Below, piece by piece: positions 1 through 7,500 of a stretch of DNA of 17,069 bases; the stretch's first letter is position 1, and the number at the start of each line of letters is the position of its first letter. The notes below the pieces were generated by a model. That model was not told the origin of the DNA. It saw only the letters and a program-made list of their open reading frames with translations, and made no database searches. This DNA is from Bacillota bacterium (GTDB taxonomy: Bacteria; Bacillota; Clostridia; Lachnospirales; Bianqueaceae), in the NCBI GenBank assembly GCA_017467985.1, contig JAFUJY010000009.1, positions 1 through 17,069 on the forward strand. Direction: 5' to 3'. Position numbers and translations under genes: made by a program.

Positions 1-29
1 AAACAGTAATTATAGAGTATTAAAAAGAT

Positions 30-63
30 GCCCACCGAATTTTTATTTTCGGTGGGCGTTTTG
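30..63. terminator. Intrinsic terminator, probably bidirectional
   Basis: GCCCACCGAA (30-39) and TTCGGTGGGC (48-57) form a perfect 10-bp stem around an 8-nt T-rich loop. A short T run follows on the plus side (GTTTTG), and a run of A lies on the left, which reads as CTTTTT on the minus strand. It could end a plus-strand gene left of the window and also the minus-strand ATPase whose stop is at 127. Confidence 0.85.
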
Positions 64-126
64 ACAGCTTTTCCTATGCATATGGTTTTCTGTTATTCAC
101 TCTTTAGATGGTGACGCCCCCCCTTT

Positions 127-1374
127 TTACAAGAGGTAAATTGGAAAAGCATATGCCTTTTCATTAATAGGGCGAATACGATCACAGTTATCTATGATGA
201 GCCCAGGCTTAATGTTCAATTTATATTTGCTCAACACATCAAAGTTTTTCGTTGGTTTTGTGGGGGCGATACCTTTTTTAACTTCGATTGGATATATATC
301 GCTAGCGTTAACATAGATAAGATCAATCTCTTTTTGATCAATATCACGATAATAGAAAAGAAATTCCTTCGGGTCCTTATTGTAGGCATAGAGATTCTTT
401 ATGATTTCGCTTACTACATAAGTCTCAAAGAAGGCACCATTCATTGCACAGGACTCCAACATTTCTGCATTGGGCCATTTGCAAAGATAAGCACAGAGGC
501 CGGTATCCATAAAGTAAAGCTTAGGTGCTTTAATGATTCTATTTGATATATTGGACATATATGGATGCAATAGATAGATTATACCAGAGGTTTGTAAAAT
601 AGAAATCCATCGCTTGCAAGTACGTACATCGATACCAACAGTATTTGCAATTTGGTCGTAACGAAGTTCCTGCGCAGTGCGCAATGCGACAACAGAAAGA
701 AAGTTGCGGAATTGCAGTTCGCTGGAGGCTTCAATAAGTCTCATAACATCTCGCTCGATATAGGTGTTCACATATGACTTAAAATATATCTCGCGCTCAG
801 AAATACCCGTGCAAATATCGGGAATGCCTCCTTTGAAGATCTCCTCGAAGATCTCCTTTTTGCTGCTATATTTTCTATTATCTCTCTCTCGTTTTCGAAT
901 CTCGCTGATTTCCGGATTGAATAGAGGCGCATTATAGCCATTCTTCTCTGCAAACGTAAATGATGCCATATCGATTACGCCACAACGTCCGGCGAGAGAA
1001 TCAGAAATACCTTCCTGAAGTTCAAAACGGTTAGATCCAGTCAGAATATACATCAGTTGCCTTTCTTCACCACTTTTTATCCAGGAGAGCCGGTGCTCGT
1101 CAATGCTGTTCTTAATCTCATCCAACAGCTTTGGAGCTTTCTGGATTTCATCGATAACGAGAGGCCATCCATAACTCTCCAAAAATAATTTTGGGTTACG
1201 GATTGCCAGTGCGCGATCCTCACCGTCATCGAGGGTTACTTTTTGATATTTATCTCCAAACAAATGATCAATAGTGGTAGATTTGCCAACCTGTCTCGGA
1301 CCATAAACCACGATACATGGAAAAGATTTCCCGGCAGCAAGTATTGCATTCTCTACAGTTCTACTAATATACAT
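127..1374 (-). CDS. AAA family ATPase with DUF4143 C-terminal domain
   Basis: A 415-aa protein. Residues 25-33 are a Walker A (GPRQVGKST), residues 71-77 a Walker B (PLVIDEI), and LTGSNR (111-116) plus SLAGR (126-130) fit the sensor and arginine-finger region of this family. The C-terminal third matches the DUF4143 layout and contains EIDLIY followed by YPIEVKK, the D..ExK pattern of a PD-(D/E)XK nuclease-like fold. No signal peptide or membrane segment is seen, so it should be cytoplasmic. The family is common and poorly understood, often found singly in accessory DNA. The start is supported by an AGGAG about 10 nt upstream and a promoter at 1404-1432. The gene is visibly more A+T-rich than the glycosidase genes beside it, which suggests separate acquisition (inference). 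Confidence 0.9.
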   Translation of the reverse strand: MYISRTVENAILAAGKSFPCIVVYGPRQVGKSTTIDHLFGDKYQKVTLDDGEDRALAIRNPKLFLESYGWPLVIDEIQKAPKLLDEIKNSIDEHRLSWIKSGEERQLMYILTGSNRFELQEGISDSLAGRCGVIDMASFTFAEKNGYNAPLFNPEISEIRKRERDNRKYSSKKEIFEEIFKGGIPDICTGISEREIYFKSYVNTYIERDVMRLIEASSELQFRNFLSVVALRTAQELRYDQIANTVGIDVRTCKRWISILQTSGIIYLLHPYMSNISNRIIKAPKLYFMDTGLCAYLCKWPNAEMLESCAMNGAFFETYVVSEIIKNLYAYNKDPKEFLFYYRDIDQKEIDLIYVNASDIYPIEVKKGIAPTKPTKNFDVLSKYKLNIKPGLIIDNCDRIRPINEKAYAFPIYLL

Positions 1375-1403
1375 GGAATATGCACTCCTTTCTCAATGTA
1401 TAA

Positions 1404-1432
1404 AGCATATCACAAAAATGCGATTAAATCAA
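1404..1432 (-). promoter_or_regulatory. Predicted sigma-A promoter of the AAA ATPase gene
   Basis: On the minus strand, TTGATT (1432-1427), a 17-bp spacer and TATGCT (1409-1404). A TGN extended -10 precedes the TATGCT. It lies about 30 bp upstream of the ATPase start. Confidence 0.6.
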
Positions 1433-1465
1433 CACTTGAATGTCATTTTCATCGCACTTTTCATA

Positions 1466-1495
1466 AATAGTATATCCAATCGATAGCATACTATT
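1466..1495. promoter_or_regulatory. Inverted repeat upstream of the ATPase promoter
   Basis: AATAGTAT (1466-1473) and ATACTATT (1488-1495) form a perfect 8-bp inverted repeat with a 14-bp spacer, just upstream of the ATPase promoter. It could be an operator, but the stretch is A+T-rich and chance is possible. Apart from this, the promoter at 1404-1432 and the hairpin at 1574-1623, I see nothing else in the 1375-1654 gap. Confidence 0.3.
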
Positions 1496-1573
1496 CCAAT
1501 GAATAAAATATAAATTTCTCCACATCTAAATTAACGGATATTTCTGTCATCCATTTCTTTTTTACCAATAACA

Positions 1574-1623
1574 AAAGTCCTGCAAACAAAATGTCTTTTT
1601 ACCCATCTTGTTCCCAGGACTTT
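1574..1623 (-). terminator. Long hairpin downstream of the rhamnoside operon
   Basis: AAAGTCCTG (1574-1582) pairs with CAGGACTTT (1615-1623). Inside this, AACAAAATG and CATCTTGTT pair at 8 of 9 positions, giving a long interrupted stem. On the minus strand the stem ends in ACTTTTGTTATT, a weak T tract. It sits 32 bp beyond the stop codon of the GPH transporter, so it is the likely end of the minus-strand operon. Confidence 0.6.
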
Positions 1624-1654
1624 CTCTCTTACTTTCGACTTTCCATCTCTGCCA

Positions 1655-2989
1655 TCATCTGGGGCAGCTTTTTTCCAGCTTGTACACCCACAGCACTGCT
1701 GCAGTCAGGCCCAATACGATAATGGGACCGTACTGATAGATGTAAACAATCATATCAATAGCGCTCTGGGGCTGCACCGGGCTGGTTACTCCGGACGTTG
1801 TGCTAATATATCCTGCTACTGCCAGCAAGCCGGTCAGCAAGTAGGATGAAACACCGGCGCTGATCTTATTCAGCATCGTACTGGTGGCATACATCAGACT
1901 CTCCTGTCGATGTCCGTTTTTCCAGGCACCGTACTCTACCGCTTCACCCAGGAAGCTGAAGAACACCGCATTAAACGGTGCATATCCGATACCTCGGATA
2001 ATGCCCCCCACAAAAATCGCAGGAATACTTTCCGGCCAGATAAAGCAGGCAATGTGCCCTATCACAACCAAACCAAAGCCTGCCAGACACACCAATCTTT
2101 TTCCATATCGTCTGACCATCAGCGGCGTCAGCAGCATCACACTGATCATCAACAACATCTCCACCAGATACATGGTGCTGTACAACCAGCTGTCATTATT
2201 CAGTATATACTTGCAGTAATAGGGCAAAATCGTTCCCACCACTGCCAGCATTACATACTGCAGGGTCTGAAATGCAGCTCCTGCCCAAAAGTAGCCGTTA
2301 CCCAGCACCATTTTCAGTTGCTGCCCCATGGGCATAGTGGCTGTTTCACTGACTTCTTCCGCCGGGGCTTCTTTACATTTTACAAAACAGAAGATCAGCA
2401 TCACCACTGCAATCACTGCCCAAATGATACTGGACTTCACCCATGCATCCTGGCCATCGCCCCACAGCTGTACCAAGGGCAATGTGGCACATACTGCCAA
2501 CAAACGGCCGGCGGAAGCAAAGGCCATTCGAATGGTGCTCAGCATATCCCGCTCCTGGGAATCCCGTGTCATGGCATATCCCAAACTGCCGTAAGGAACA
2601 TTGATCAGGTTATAACATACCGTGGTGCACAGATTGTATGTAATAAAGATATAGATTCCCTGCAGCAGCGGTGTGGTCTGGGGCACCGTAAACAATAACA
2701 CTATACATAAAGCATAGGGAACAGAGGACCACAGGATCCAAGGACGATATTTCCCCCATTTACTCCGGGTCTTATTGGCTAAAAATCCCACCAACAATGT
2801 TCCGATCGCATCCAGCACACGGGAGGCCAGCATAACAATACCGATCACCGCAGCGGATATCCCCACGTAATCCGTATAAAATAATGTTAAAATGGTGGAT
2901 AGCATGCCAATAACAATATTACAGGCGGCATCACCACTGCCGTAGGCAATACGCTGCATCCAAGGCGATTTGCTTTTCACTTGATTCAT
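1655..2989 (-). CDS. GPH family glycoside/sugar:cation symporter (MFS)
   Basis: About 444 aa with roughly twelve hydrophobic segments. The stretch after the second segment, with DAIGTLLVGFLANKTRSKWG then KYRPWI, is typical of the glycoside-pentoside-hexuronide symporters (MelB, LacS and XylP relatives) at the first cytoplasmic loop. The protein should sit in the cytoplasmic membrane and import a sugar or small glycoside with a cation. It is the last gene of an operon with GH78 rhamnosidase and a second glycosidase, so the cargo is probably a rhamnose-containing glycoside (inference). I place the start at ATG 2989, because its ATGA overlaps the stop of the upstream gene by 4 nt and an AAGGAAG lies about 10 nt before. 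An in-frame GTG at 2995 is the alternative. Confidence 0.92.
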   Translation of the reverse strand: MNQVKSKSPWMQRIAYGSGDAACNIVIGMLSTILTLFYTDYVGISAAVIGIVMLASRVLDAIGTLLVGFLANKTRSKWGKYRPWILWSSVPYALCIVLLFTVPQTTPLLQGIYIFITYNLCTTVCYNLINVPYGSLGYAMTRDSQERDMLSTIRMAFASAGRLLAVCATLPLVQLWGDGQDAWVKSSIIWAVIAVVMLIFCFVKCKEAPAEEVSETATMPMGQQLKMVLGNGYFWAGAAFQTLQYVMLAVVGTILPYYCKYILNNDSWLYSTMYLVEMLLMISVMLLTPLMVRRYGKRLVCLAGFGLVVIGHIACFIWPESIPAIFVGGIIRGIGYAPFNAVFFSFLGEAVEYGAWKNGHRQESLMYATSTMLNKISAGVSSYLLTGLLAVAGYISTTSGVTSPVQPQSAIDMIVYIYQYGPIIVLGLTAAVLWVYKLEKSCPR

Positions 2990-4182
2990 TTGCACAATAC
3001 TTCCTTATCAATATATCCTAATTCTTTGGCTGCAGTCAGATAGAACAGCATGGTGCTGGAATACCATTCAGAGCAATCCGAAGGTTCACCGGTGAACGGA
3101 TCCAGCTCCTGACCAAACTGCAGGGGGCTTACCGTCCAGGCTGCCAGCCACTTCTCCATATTTTCGTGCAGCTCCTTTTCATATCCATAATGCTTCATCC
3201 AACGCAGGCTCCGCAGCATGGTCAAGCCCTGGCTGAAATATCCCCAGCTGTTGCCGCTGAGATTTTTTCTAAACAACGGGTCCGAGGGGGATACCGCCGG
3301 ATAGGGATAGGCTGTGCCAAATTCCTTTTCGTTACGGAAATAGCGTTCAAAAATGGCATCTGCCTGCTCCTGACTCAGCACCTTTTCGCAGAACATGGAG
3401 GTAATGGAGATGGACTTACACTTACGCACCTGACCATTTTTATCCACATCGTAGAAGAACTGATCTTCCTCATCATAACACACTTCAAACAGCTTAGCTT
3501 TTAATTCCTCAGCCTTAACCTTCCACTGGGCAGACTCTTCGTCCAGACCCAGTTCTTTGGCCATGGCAGCCAGCGCCATACGATCTCCATACAAAATGGA
3601 GTTCAGGTCGGTGGCAATGATGGGAGCCACGGGACAGGCTTCCGGATAATTGGCAGCATCGTCACCAATACGGCCCAGATACTTCATGCCATCCAGACGA
3701 AAACTGTTATCGTGTCCACTGTCGTAACCGCAGAACATTTCAATCAGACCACTCTTGCCCATGCGGTTGGCACACAGCCACTCATTCCACTTTTTGCCGG
3801 ATTCATAGGTTTCGGCCAAATACTCCCGATCACCGGTCATCTGATACACTTCCCAGCACAACTGATAAAAAGCCACACACTCCTGCAGCTGACCATAACC
3901 CATGATATGACGGGCCCAACAGGGCAGATGACCATCTTCCCTCTGGTGCTTCATGAACATCCGGGTCTGAGCCACTGCATAAGAGGTTTCACCGGTCAGA
4001 TCCGCCCAAACCAGCGGATCATATGTATGTTCCAGCCAAATGCCGGGATACTCATCGGAAATATAAAATACCGGACCATCCGAATCCAGGATCTGCTTCA
4101 GATGCTTCTCCCGAATATGCTTTACCACTTCTTTGCTTTTTTCAATCACCGTCTCGCGGTTAGGTGTAGGAATCAAACTCAT
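2986..4182 (-). CDS. (alpha/alpha)6-barrel glycosidase, MGH1/GH63-like
   Basis: About 398 aa with no signal peptide. Repeated aromatic and acidic helix-hairpin segments (WLEHTYDPLVWADLTGE, REDGHLPCWARHIMGYGQ, GNSWGYFSQGL, SEWYSSTMLFYL) fit a six-hairpin glycosidase fold. The closest family I recognise is the MGH1-like/GH63 type, whose members cleave alpha-glucosides or glucosylglycerate-type substrates. Exact specificity cannot be read. The start is taken as ATG 4182, because GGAGG at 4191-4195 precedes it by 8 nt. An upstream in-frame ATG at 4197 has no such site before it. The gene lies 17 bp after the GH78 gene and overlaps the transporter gene by 4 nt, so the three are probably translated as one operon. 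The role is presumably cleavage of the glycan core after GH78 removes rhamnose (inference). Confidence 0.82.
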   Translation of the reverse strand: MSLIPTPNRETVIEKSKEVVKHIREKHLKQILDSDGPVFYISDEYPGIWLEHTYDPLVWADLTGETSYAVAQTRMFMKHQREDGHLPCWARHIMGYGQLQECVAFYQLCWEVYQMTGDREYLAETYESGKKWNEWLCANRMGKSGLIEMFCGYDSGHDNSFRLDGMKYLGRIGDDAANYPEACPVAPIIATDLNSILYGDRMALAAMAKELGLDEESAQWKVKAEELKAKLFEVCYDEEDQFFYDVDKNGQVRKCKSISITSMFCEKVLSQEQADAIFERYFRNEKEFGTAYPYPAVSPSDPLFRKNLSGNSWGYFSQGLTMLRSLRWMKHYGYEKELHENMEKWLAAWTVSPLQFGQELDPFTGEPSDCSEWYSSTMLFYLTAAKELGYIDKEVLCK

Positions 4183-4199
4183 TATTGTAACCTCCATTT

Positions 4200-6377
4200 T
4201 TATATTTCTATTATATTCATACCTGCGCTCAGCTGTCGGTGTACACCACCGCAGCTAAACTCAGCTGTAATACCTGCAGGAACCTGCACACGGAAAATGG
4301 TGCTCTTTTGTGACCTTTCGTAGGCAACGCTGATCTTTCCCTTCGGCACCGTTACATGGCCGCTCACGCTCCACAACTGAGGAACCAACTTAGGCGCAAT
4401 GCGCACCTGTTCCCAGCCTTCGGTACTTTGGGTAATGCCCAGCACATACTGGAACAAATACCGCACCGGCGTACCGAACATGGGGTGATTATAACTGCGG
4501 GCATAGTCACCCCAGTACTCCCACAAAGTGGTGGCATGCATGTCCTGCATATACCCATAAGAACCATTCTCCACATGTCCGGACAGCAGATGAACCGCCA
4601 CTCCCTCATCGCCATTCTCAAACAGCAGACGAGTTACAATGTCCGTCCCGAAGATACCCGTATCATAATAACCCCAGCGACGGTACTGCTGTTCTATATG
4701 ATCATAGGTTCGTACATCCCCCAGACCGATATCCACTGCAAAGGCATTGGCACCCTGGATATTTTCACAGAAGTCGCCGGTATTCTCATCGTAATATTTC
4801 TCCACCAGCACCGCTTTCAGATCATTCATCTTCTTTTCCAGCGCCGGAATGTCCTCAAAATGTCCTACTACACGAGCAATCTCCAGCACCCGACCCAGGG
4901 ACATGATATAAAAATATGTATTCACAAAGGGTTCCGGAATCTCGATTTTTTCCGGTGTACACCAGTCACCCAGGCACCATTCACCGGGACGATCACTAAC
5001 CACCAATCCATTTTCACTATGGGCATCCAAATACTCAAAATAATGCAGCATCTGGGGATACATCTGGGCCATGGGCTCTGCATCATTATAATGCTTATAA
5101 TACATATAAGGCACTTCTACGATAGCGCAGCCCCAGCCGCCGGGACCGCCGCCAGACTGGACATAAGGCGCCGTGTACTGCACATGACCACTCAGCCGAT
5201 CCTGACAATCCGCAATATCTCCCAGCCACTTCTTGTAAAACGCCTTGGCATCCAACATAGTCATCACCGCGTCACAGGTCAGCTGACCATCGCCGGTATA
5301 GCCCCTTCGCTCAATATGAGGACAGTCCGAAGGAATACCCATGTGCATGTTGTCAAGCTGTGTGCGGATATAAGCATCATACAGCCAGTTCAGAGTAGAG
5401 TTATTGCTTCTAAAAGAAGAGGTAACTTTCACATCGGTGTGAATCACCTGTACTTCCACCACATCGGCCTCGCCCTCAACCGCAAAATACTGAAACGCCA
5501 GCCAGGTAAACTGAGGATGCAGTACTCTGGGCGTTCCGTCGCTGATATAGCGCATCACCTGCTCGTGGCAGTTGTCCGGATCCAGCGTTCCGTCCACCAT
5601 CAAAGACTCACCCACACGAACGACAATCTCTTTTCCTGCGGCTGCGCGGCAAATCAGCACCGGCCAACCGGTAATATTCTCGCCACAGTCATACATCCTG
5701 CCTTGGGAGGTCTCACTTAACTCCACAGGAATGATACTGCGAATCACCCGGTCTGCCGGGCAATCACTGGTCAAATAATCCGTCTCCAAAGGCGGCAATA
5801 CCTTGGCCTGCTGCCAGCCATCCGGAACATAATCAGCCAACATCCAGCCATCATCATATCCTCGATAGTCATGGGTCTCGCCCTTCTGCATGTGTTCATC
5901 GATTACAAAACCAGCCTTGGTCATCACCTGGGGACCGGATACAATCCGGCGTTCACTGCCATCAGAATAGGTCATCACCAGCTGATAACACAGTTGTTTT
6001 ACCCCAAAAGCGGGGTATTCCTTGTGGGCAAACCAACCGTTACCCACCATCACCGCCAGCACATTCATGCACTCTGTTTCAATCAAATGAGTCACATCGT
6101 ACTTAGGACAATACAGACGATGCTCCGTCACCTCTCCAAAATCATTCCCTCGAATCTGGAACGATCTGGGACAATAATCCGTATTTAAGGGCATAAATAA
6201 ATCTTCCGAAACTTTCTTACCATTAATATAGGCTTCAAACACGCCTAGGCCTACGATGGTCAACTCTGCACGCATCGGCTTTTCCGCGGCAAACTCTGTA
6301 CGAAACAATACCGATTCCGGCTGCTGACCTTCCACGCCAACCCACTGGGCTGCGCCAAACATTTCTCGAAACTTCAT
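4200..6377 (-). CDS. Alpha-L-rhamnosidase, GH78, cytoplasmic
   Basis: A 725-aa protein. The N-terminal beta domain carries the rhamnosidase N-domain signature (LTIVGLGVFEAYINGKKVSE, about residues 39-58, then NTDYCPRSFQ). The catalytic (alpha/alpha)6 domain has PSDCPHIERRGYTGDGQ near residues 349-365, with the D, E and D that GH78 enzymes use around the glycosidic bond. TTLWEYWGD near residue 617 supplies the second conserved glutamate. A short C-terminal beta-sandwich follows from about 655. No signal peptide or anchor is present, so the enzyme should act inside the cell on imported rhamnosides, releasing L-rhamnose. It is the first gene of a three-gene operon with its own promoter (6415-6443) and a GGAGGG site before ATG 6377. 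No rhamnose isomerase, kinase or aldolase gene is in the window. Confidence 0.94.
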   Translation of the reverse strand: MKFREMFGAAQWVGVEGQQPESVLFRTEFAAEKPMRAELTIVGLGVFEAYINGKKVSEDLFMPLNTDYCPRSFQIRGNDFGEVTEHRLYCPKYDVTHLIETECMNVLAVMVGNGWFAHKEYPAFGVKQLCYQLVMTYSDGSERRIVSGPQVMTKAGFVIDEHMQKGETHDYRGYDDGWMLADYVPDGWQQAKVLPPLETDYLTSDCPADRVIRSIIPVELSETSQGRMYDCGENITGWPVLICRAAAGKEIVVRVGESLMVDGTLDPDNCHEQVMRYISDGTPRVLHPQFTWLAFQYFAVEGEADVVEVQVIHTDVKVTSSFRSNNSTLNWLYDAYIRTQLDNMHMGIPSDCPHIERRGYTGDGQLTCDAVMTMLDAKAFYKKWLGDIADCQDRLSGHVQYTAPYVQSGGGPGGWGCAIVEVPYMYYKHYNDAEPMAQMYPQMLHYFEYLDAHSENGLVVSDRPGEWCLGDWCTPEKIEIPEPFVNTYFYIMSLGRVLEIARVVGHFEDIPALEKKMNDLKAVLVEKYYDENTGDFCENIQGANAFAVDIGLGDVRTYDHIEQQYRRWGYYDTGIFGTDIVTRLLFENGDEGVAVHLLSGHVENGSYGYMQDMHATTLWEYWGDYARSYNHPMFGTPVRYLFQYVLGITQSTEGWEQVRIAPKLVPQLWSVSGHVTVPKGKISVAYERSQKSTIFRVQVPAGITAEFSCGGVHRQLSAGMNIIEI

Positions 6378-6414
6378 GATCCAACCCTCCGTTAGAAATC
6401 ATAATTTTGTACTC

Positions 6415-6443
6415 ATTATATAAGACACTTTGTCAGAAGTCAA
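6415..6443 (-). promoter_or_regulatory. Predicted sigma-A promoter of the rhamnoside operon
   Basis: On the minus strand, TTGACT (6443-6438), a 17-bp spacer and TATAAT (6420-6415). Both boxes are near consensus. The start point would lie about 30 bp before the GH78 ATG. Confidence 0.8.
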
Positions 6444-6445
6444 GA

Positions 6446-6487
6446 AGAAGTCTTCTACTCTGGAGAAAGAGGTACAATAGCCAGAGT
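6446..6487. promoter_or_regulatory. Candidate operators upstream of the GH78 promoter
   Basis: AGAAGTCTTCT (6446-6456) is an 11-bp palindrome directly next to the -35 box. Behind it, ACTCTGG (6457-6463) and CCAGAGT (6481-6487) form a 7-bp inverted repeat with a 17-bp spacer. The position, immediately upstream of -35, suits an activator such as an AraC-type protein. This is a positional inference only. The rest of 6488-6555 shows nothing I recognise. Confidence 0.35.
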
Positions 6488-6555
6488 CTTGCCTAAGGGA
6501 AGTACTTATTAGTTATTGTCCTCTCCATCCCTTCGTCACACCTTTTCTATGCACA

Positions 6556-6727
6556 AAAGGGGCTGTCTCACTTCATTCCCGTAACCCGGCGACAATTCTC
6601 CGTTAGCAACATCAAATAACGGTCAAAATCCATCGTCTTAACTGAGAATTCTCCGTTGACAGCATCCAAAACAACTGTTATATACAAAAAAATGGAGCCA
6701 TCTCACACCAAGTGAGATAGCCCCTTT
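6556..6727. repeat. 172-bp element with 18-bp inverted ends (MITE- or IS-remnant-like)
   Basis: AAAGGGGCTGTCTCACTT (6556-6573) is the inverted copy, 17 of 18, of AAGTGAGATAGCCCCTTT (6710-6727). Inside are two direct copies of AATTCTCCGTT (6594-6604 and 6647-6657), 53 bp apart. On the minus strand a 44-codon open frame runs to a stop at 6568-6570 inside the left end, without a convincing ribosome site. The arrangement resembles an internally deleted insertion sequence or MITE. No clear target-site duplication is visible. Confidence 0.5.
6686..6724 (-). terminator. Intrinsic terminator of the AI-2E/nitrilase operon
   Basis: Read on the minus strand, GGGGCTATCTCAC pairs with GTGAGATGGCTCC across the loop TTGGT with two mismatches, then seven T follow (6692-6686). 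It lies about 10 bp past the stop codon of the C-N hydrolase gene. Its outer arm is the right inverted end of the 172-bp element. Confidence 0.85.
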
Positions 6728-6735
6728 CCTTCCTT

Positions 6736-7500
6736 TTATATTTCGTAAATATCCGTCCTGCGCATGTCAAACATTTCATGTCTGCACTTGGCAGGATCAA
6801 TATCATGCACCAAAATCCCCGGCACATTGGACTCCAGCCATGCGTCTATTTCTCCCAACGGATTGCAAATATAGGCCACATTGGGATGGCAAAAGGCCAG
6901 ATAGCATTCATTTTCGTAGGCTCGGGTACGCATCCACATGGTATTGACTTCATGGCGCATACCATATGTGGGAATCAGTATCATCTCCGCCCCGCGAACA
7001 CGCAGCGTCCGAGCTGCTTCCGGCCAGCGGCGATCGGCACAGATCAGCATACCGATCTTACCCCAAGGTGTATCATACACCGGGAAATCATTACCCGGTT
7101 CATAGTTCAAATCATGAACATACAAATGGCTCTTATGATACCGACCGATTTCCCGGCCGTCCTTTCCAAACAATACCGCTGTATTGTAAATCTTACCATC
7201 TTCCAAAGTGGACAGTCCAAAAATCATACCGATGCTATACTGCTGACACAACTGGCTGGCTTTCTGCAAATATGGACTATCTTCCGGTTGGGCCATGGAT
7301 TCAAACCGTTCCCGCAGCTCCCCGCTCATCCGACCGGGCACTCCGGTTTTGGACACACAGTAACCATCCAGAAAACACTCACAGGTCATCAGCACATCCA
7401 CGCCTTTATCGGCTGCTTCCTTGACCATCGCTTCCAACACCGCCATGTTTCCTTCCGGATTCCAAGGCTCCGGCATTACCCGCAGCATCCCTAATCTCAT
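6736..7500 (-). CDS. Carbon-nitrogen hydrolase (nitrilase superfamily)
   Basis: A 254-aa protein with the full nitrilase-superfamily triad: Glu41 (in TCECFLDGY), Lys123 (in RYHKSHLY) and Cys154 (in MLICADRRWPE). The family hydrolyses nitriles, amides or carbamoyl groups through a thioester on the cysteine. Members with this short single-domain form are mostly amidases, but the substrate is not readable. No signal peptide is seen. The ATG overlaps the stop of the AI-2E family gene in an ATGA, so the two are translationally coupled. GGAGG lies about 10 nt before the start, inside the end of the upstream gene. A strong terminator follows directly. The C-terminus is short compared with plant-type amidases but complete for this bacterial group. 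Confidence 0.92.
   Translation of the reverse strand: MRLGMLRVMPEPWNPEGNMAVLEAMVKEAADKGVDVLMTCECFLDGYCVSKTGVPGRMSGELRERFESMAQPEDSPYLQKASQLCQQYSIGMIFGLSTLEDGKIYNTAVLFGKDGREIGRYHKSHLYVHDLNYEPGNDFPVYDTPWGKIGMLICADRRWPEAARTLRVRGAEMILIPTYGMRHEVNTMWMRTRAYENECYLAFCHPNVAYICNPLGEIDAWLESNVPGILVHDIDPAKCRHEMFDMRRTDIYEI

Noticed and set aside
1419..1456. TGCGAT/ATCGCA inverted repeat upstream of the ATPase
   Set aside because: It is only 6 bp with a 26-bp spacer, which is expected by chance in this A+T-rich stretch.
1910..2698. Plus-strand open frame of 262 codons
   Set aside because: It is the antisense shadow of the GPH transporter gene, with a His/Gln-rich product and no start signal.
4356..5720. Plus-strand open frame of 454 codons
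   Set aside because: It lies antisense to the GH78 gene, which has clear catalytic motifs. It has no ribosome site and its product resembles nothing.
6568..6633. 21-codon minus-strand gene inside the 172-bp element
   Set aside because: There is no ribosome binding site before its ATG. The longer open frame it belongs to begins after a stop without a start, so it is at most a remnant.
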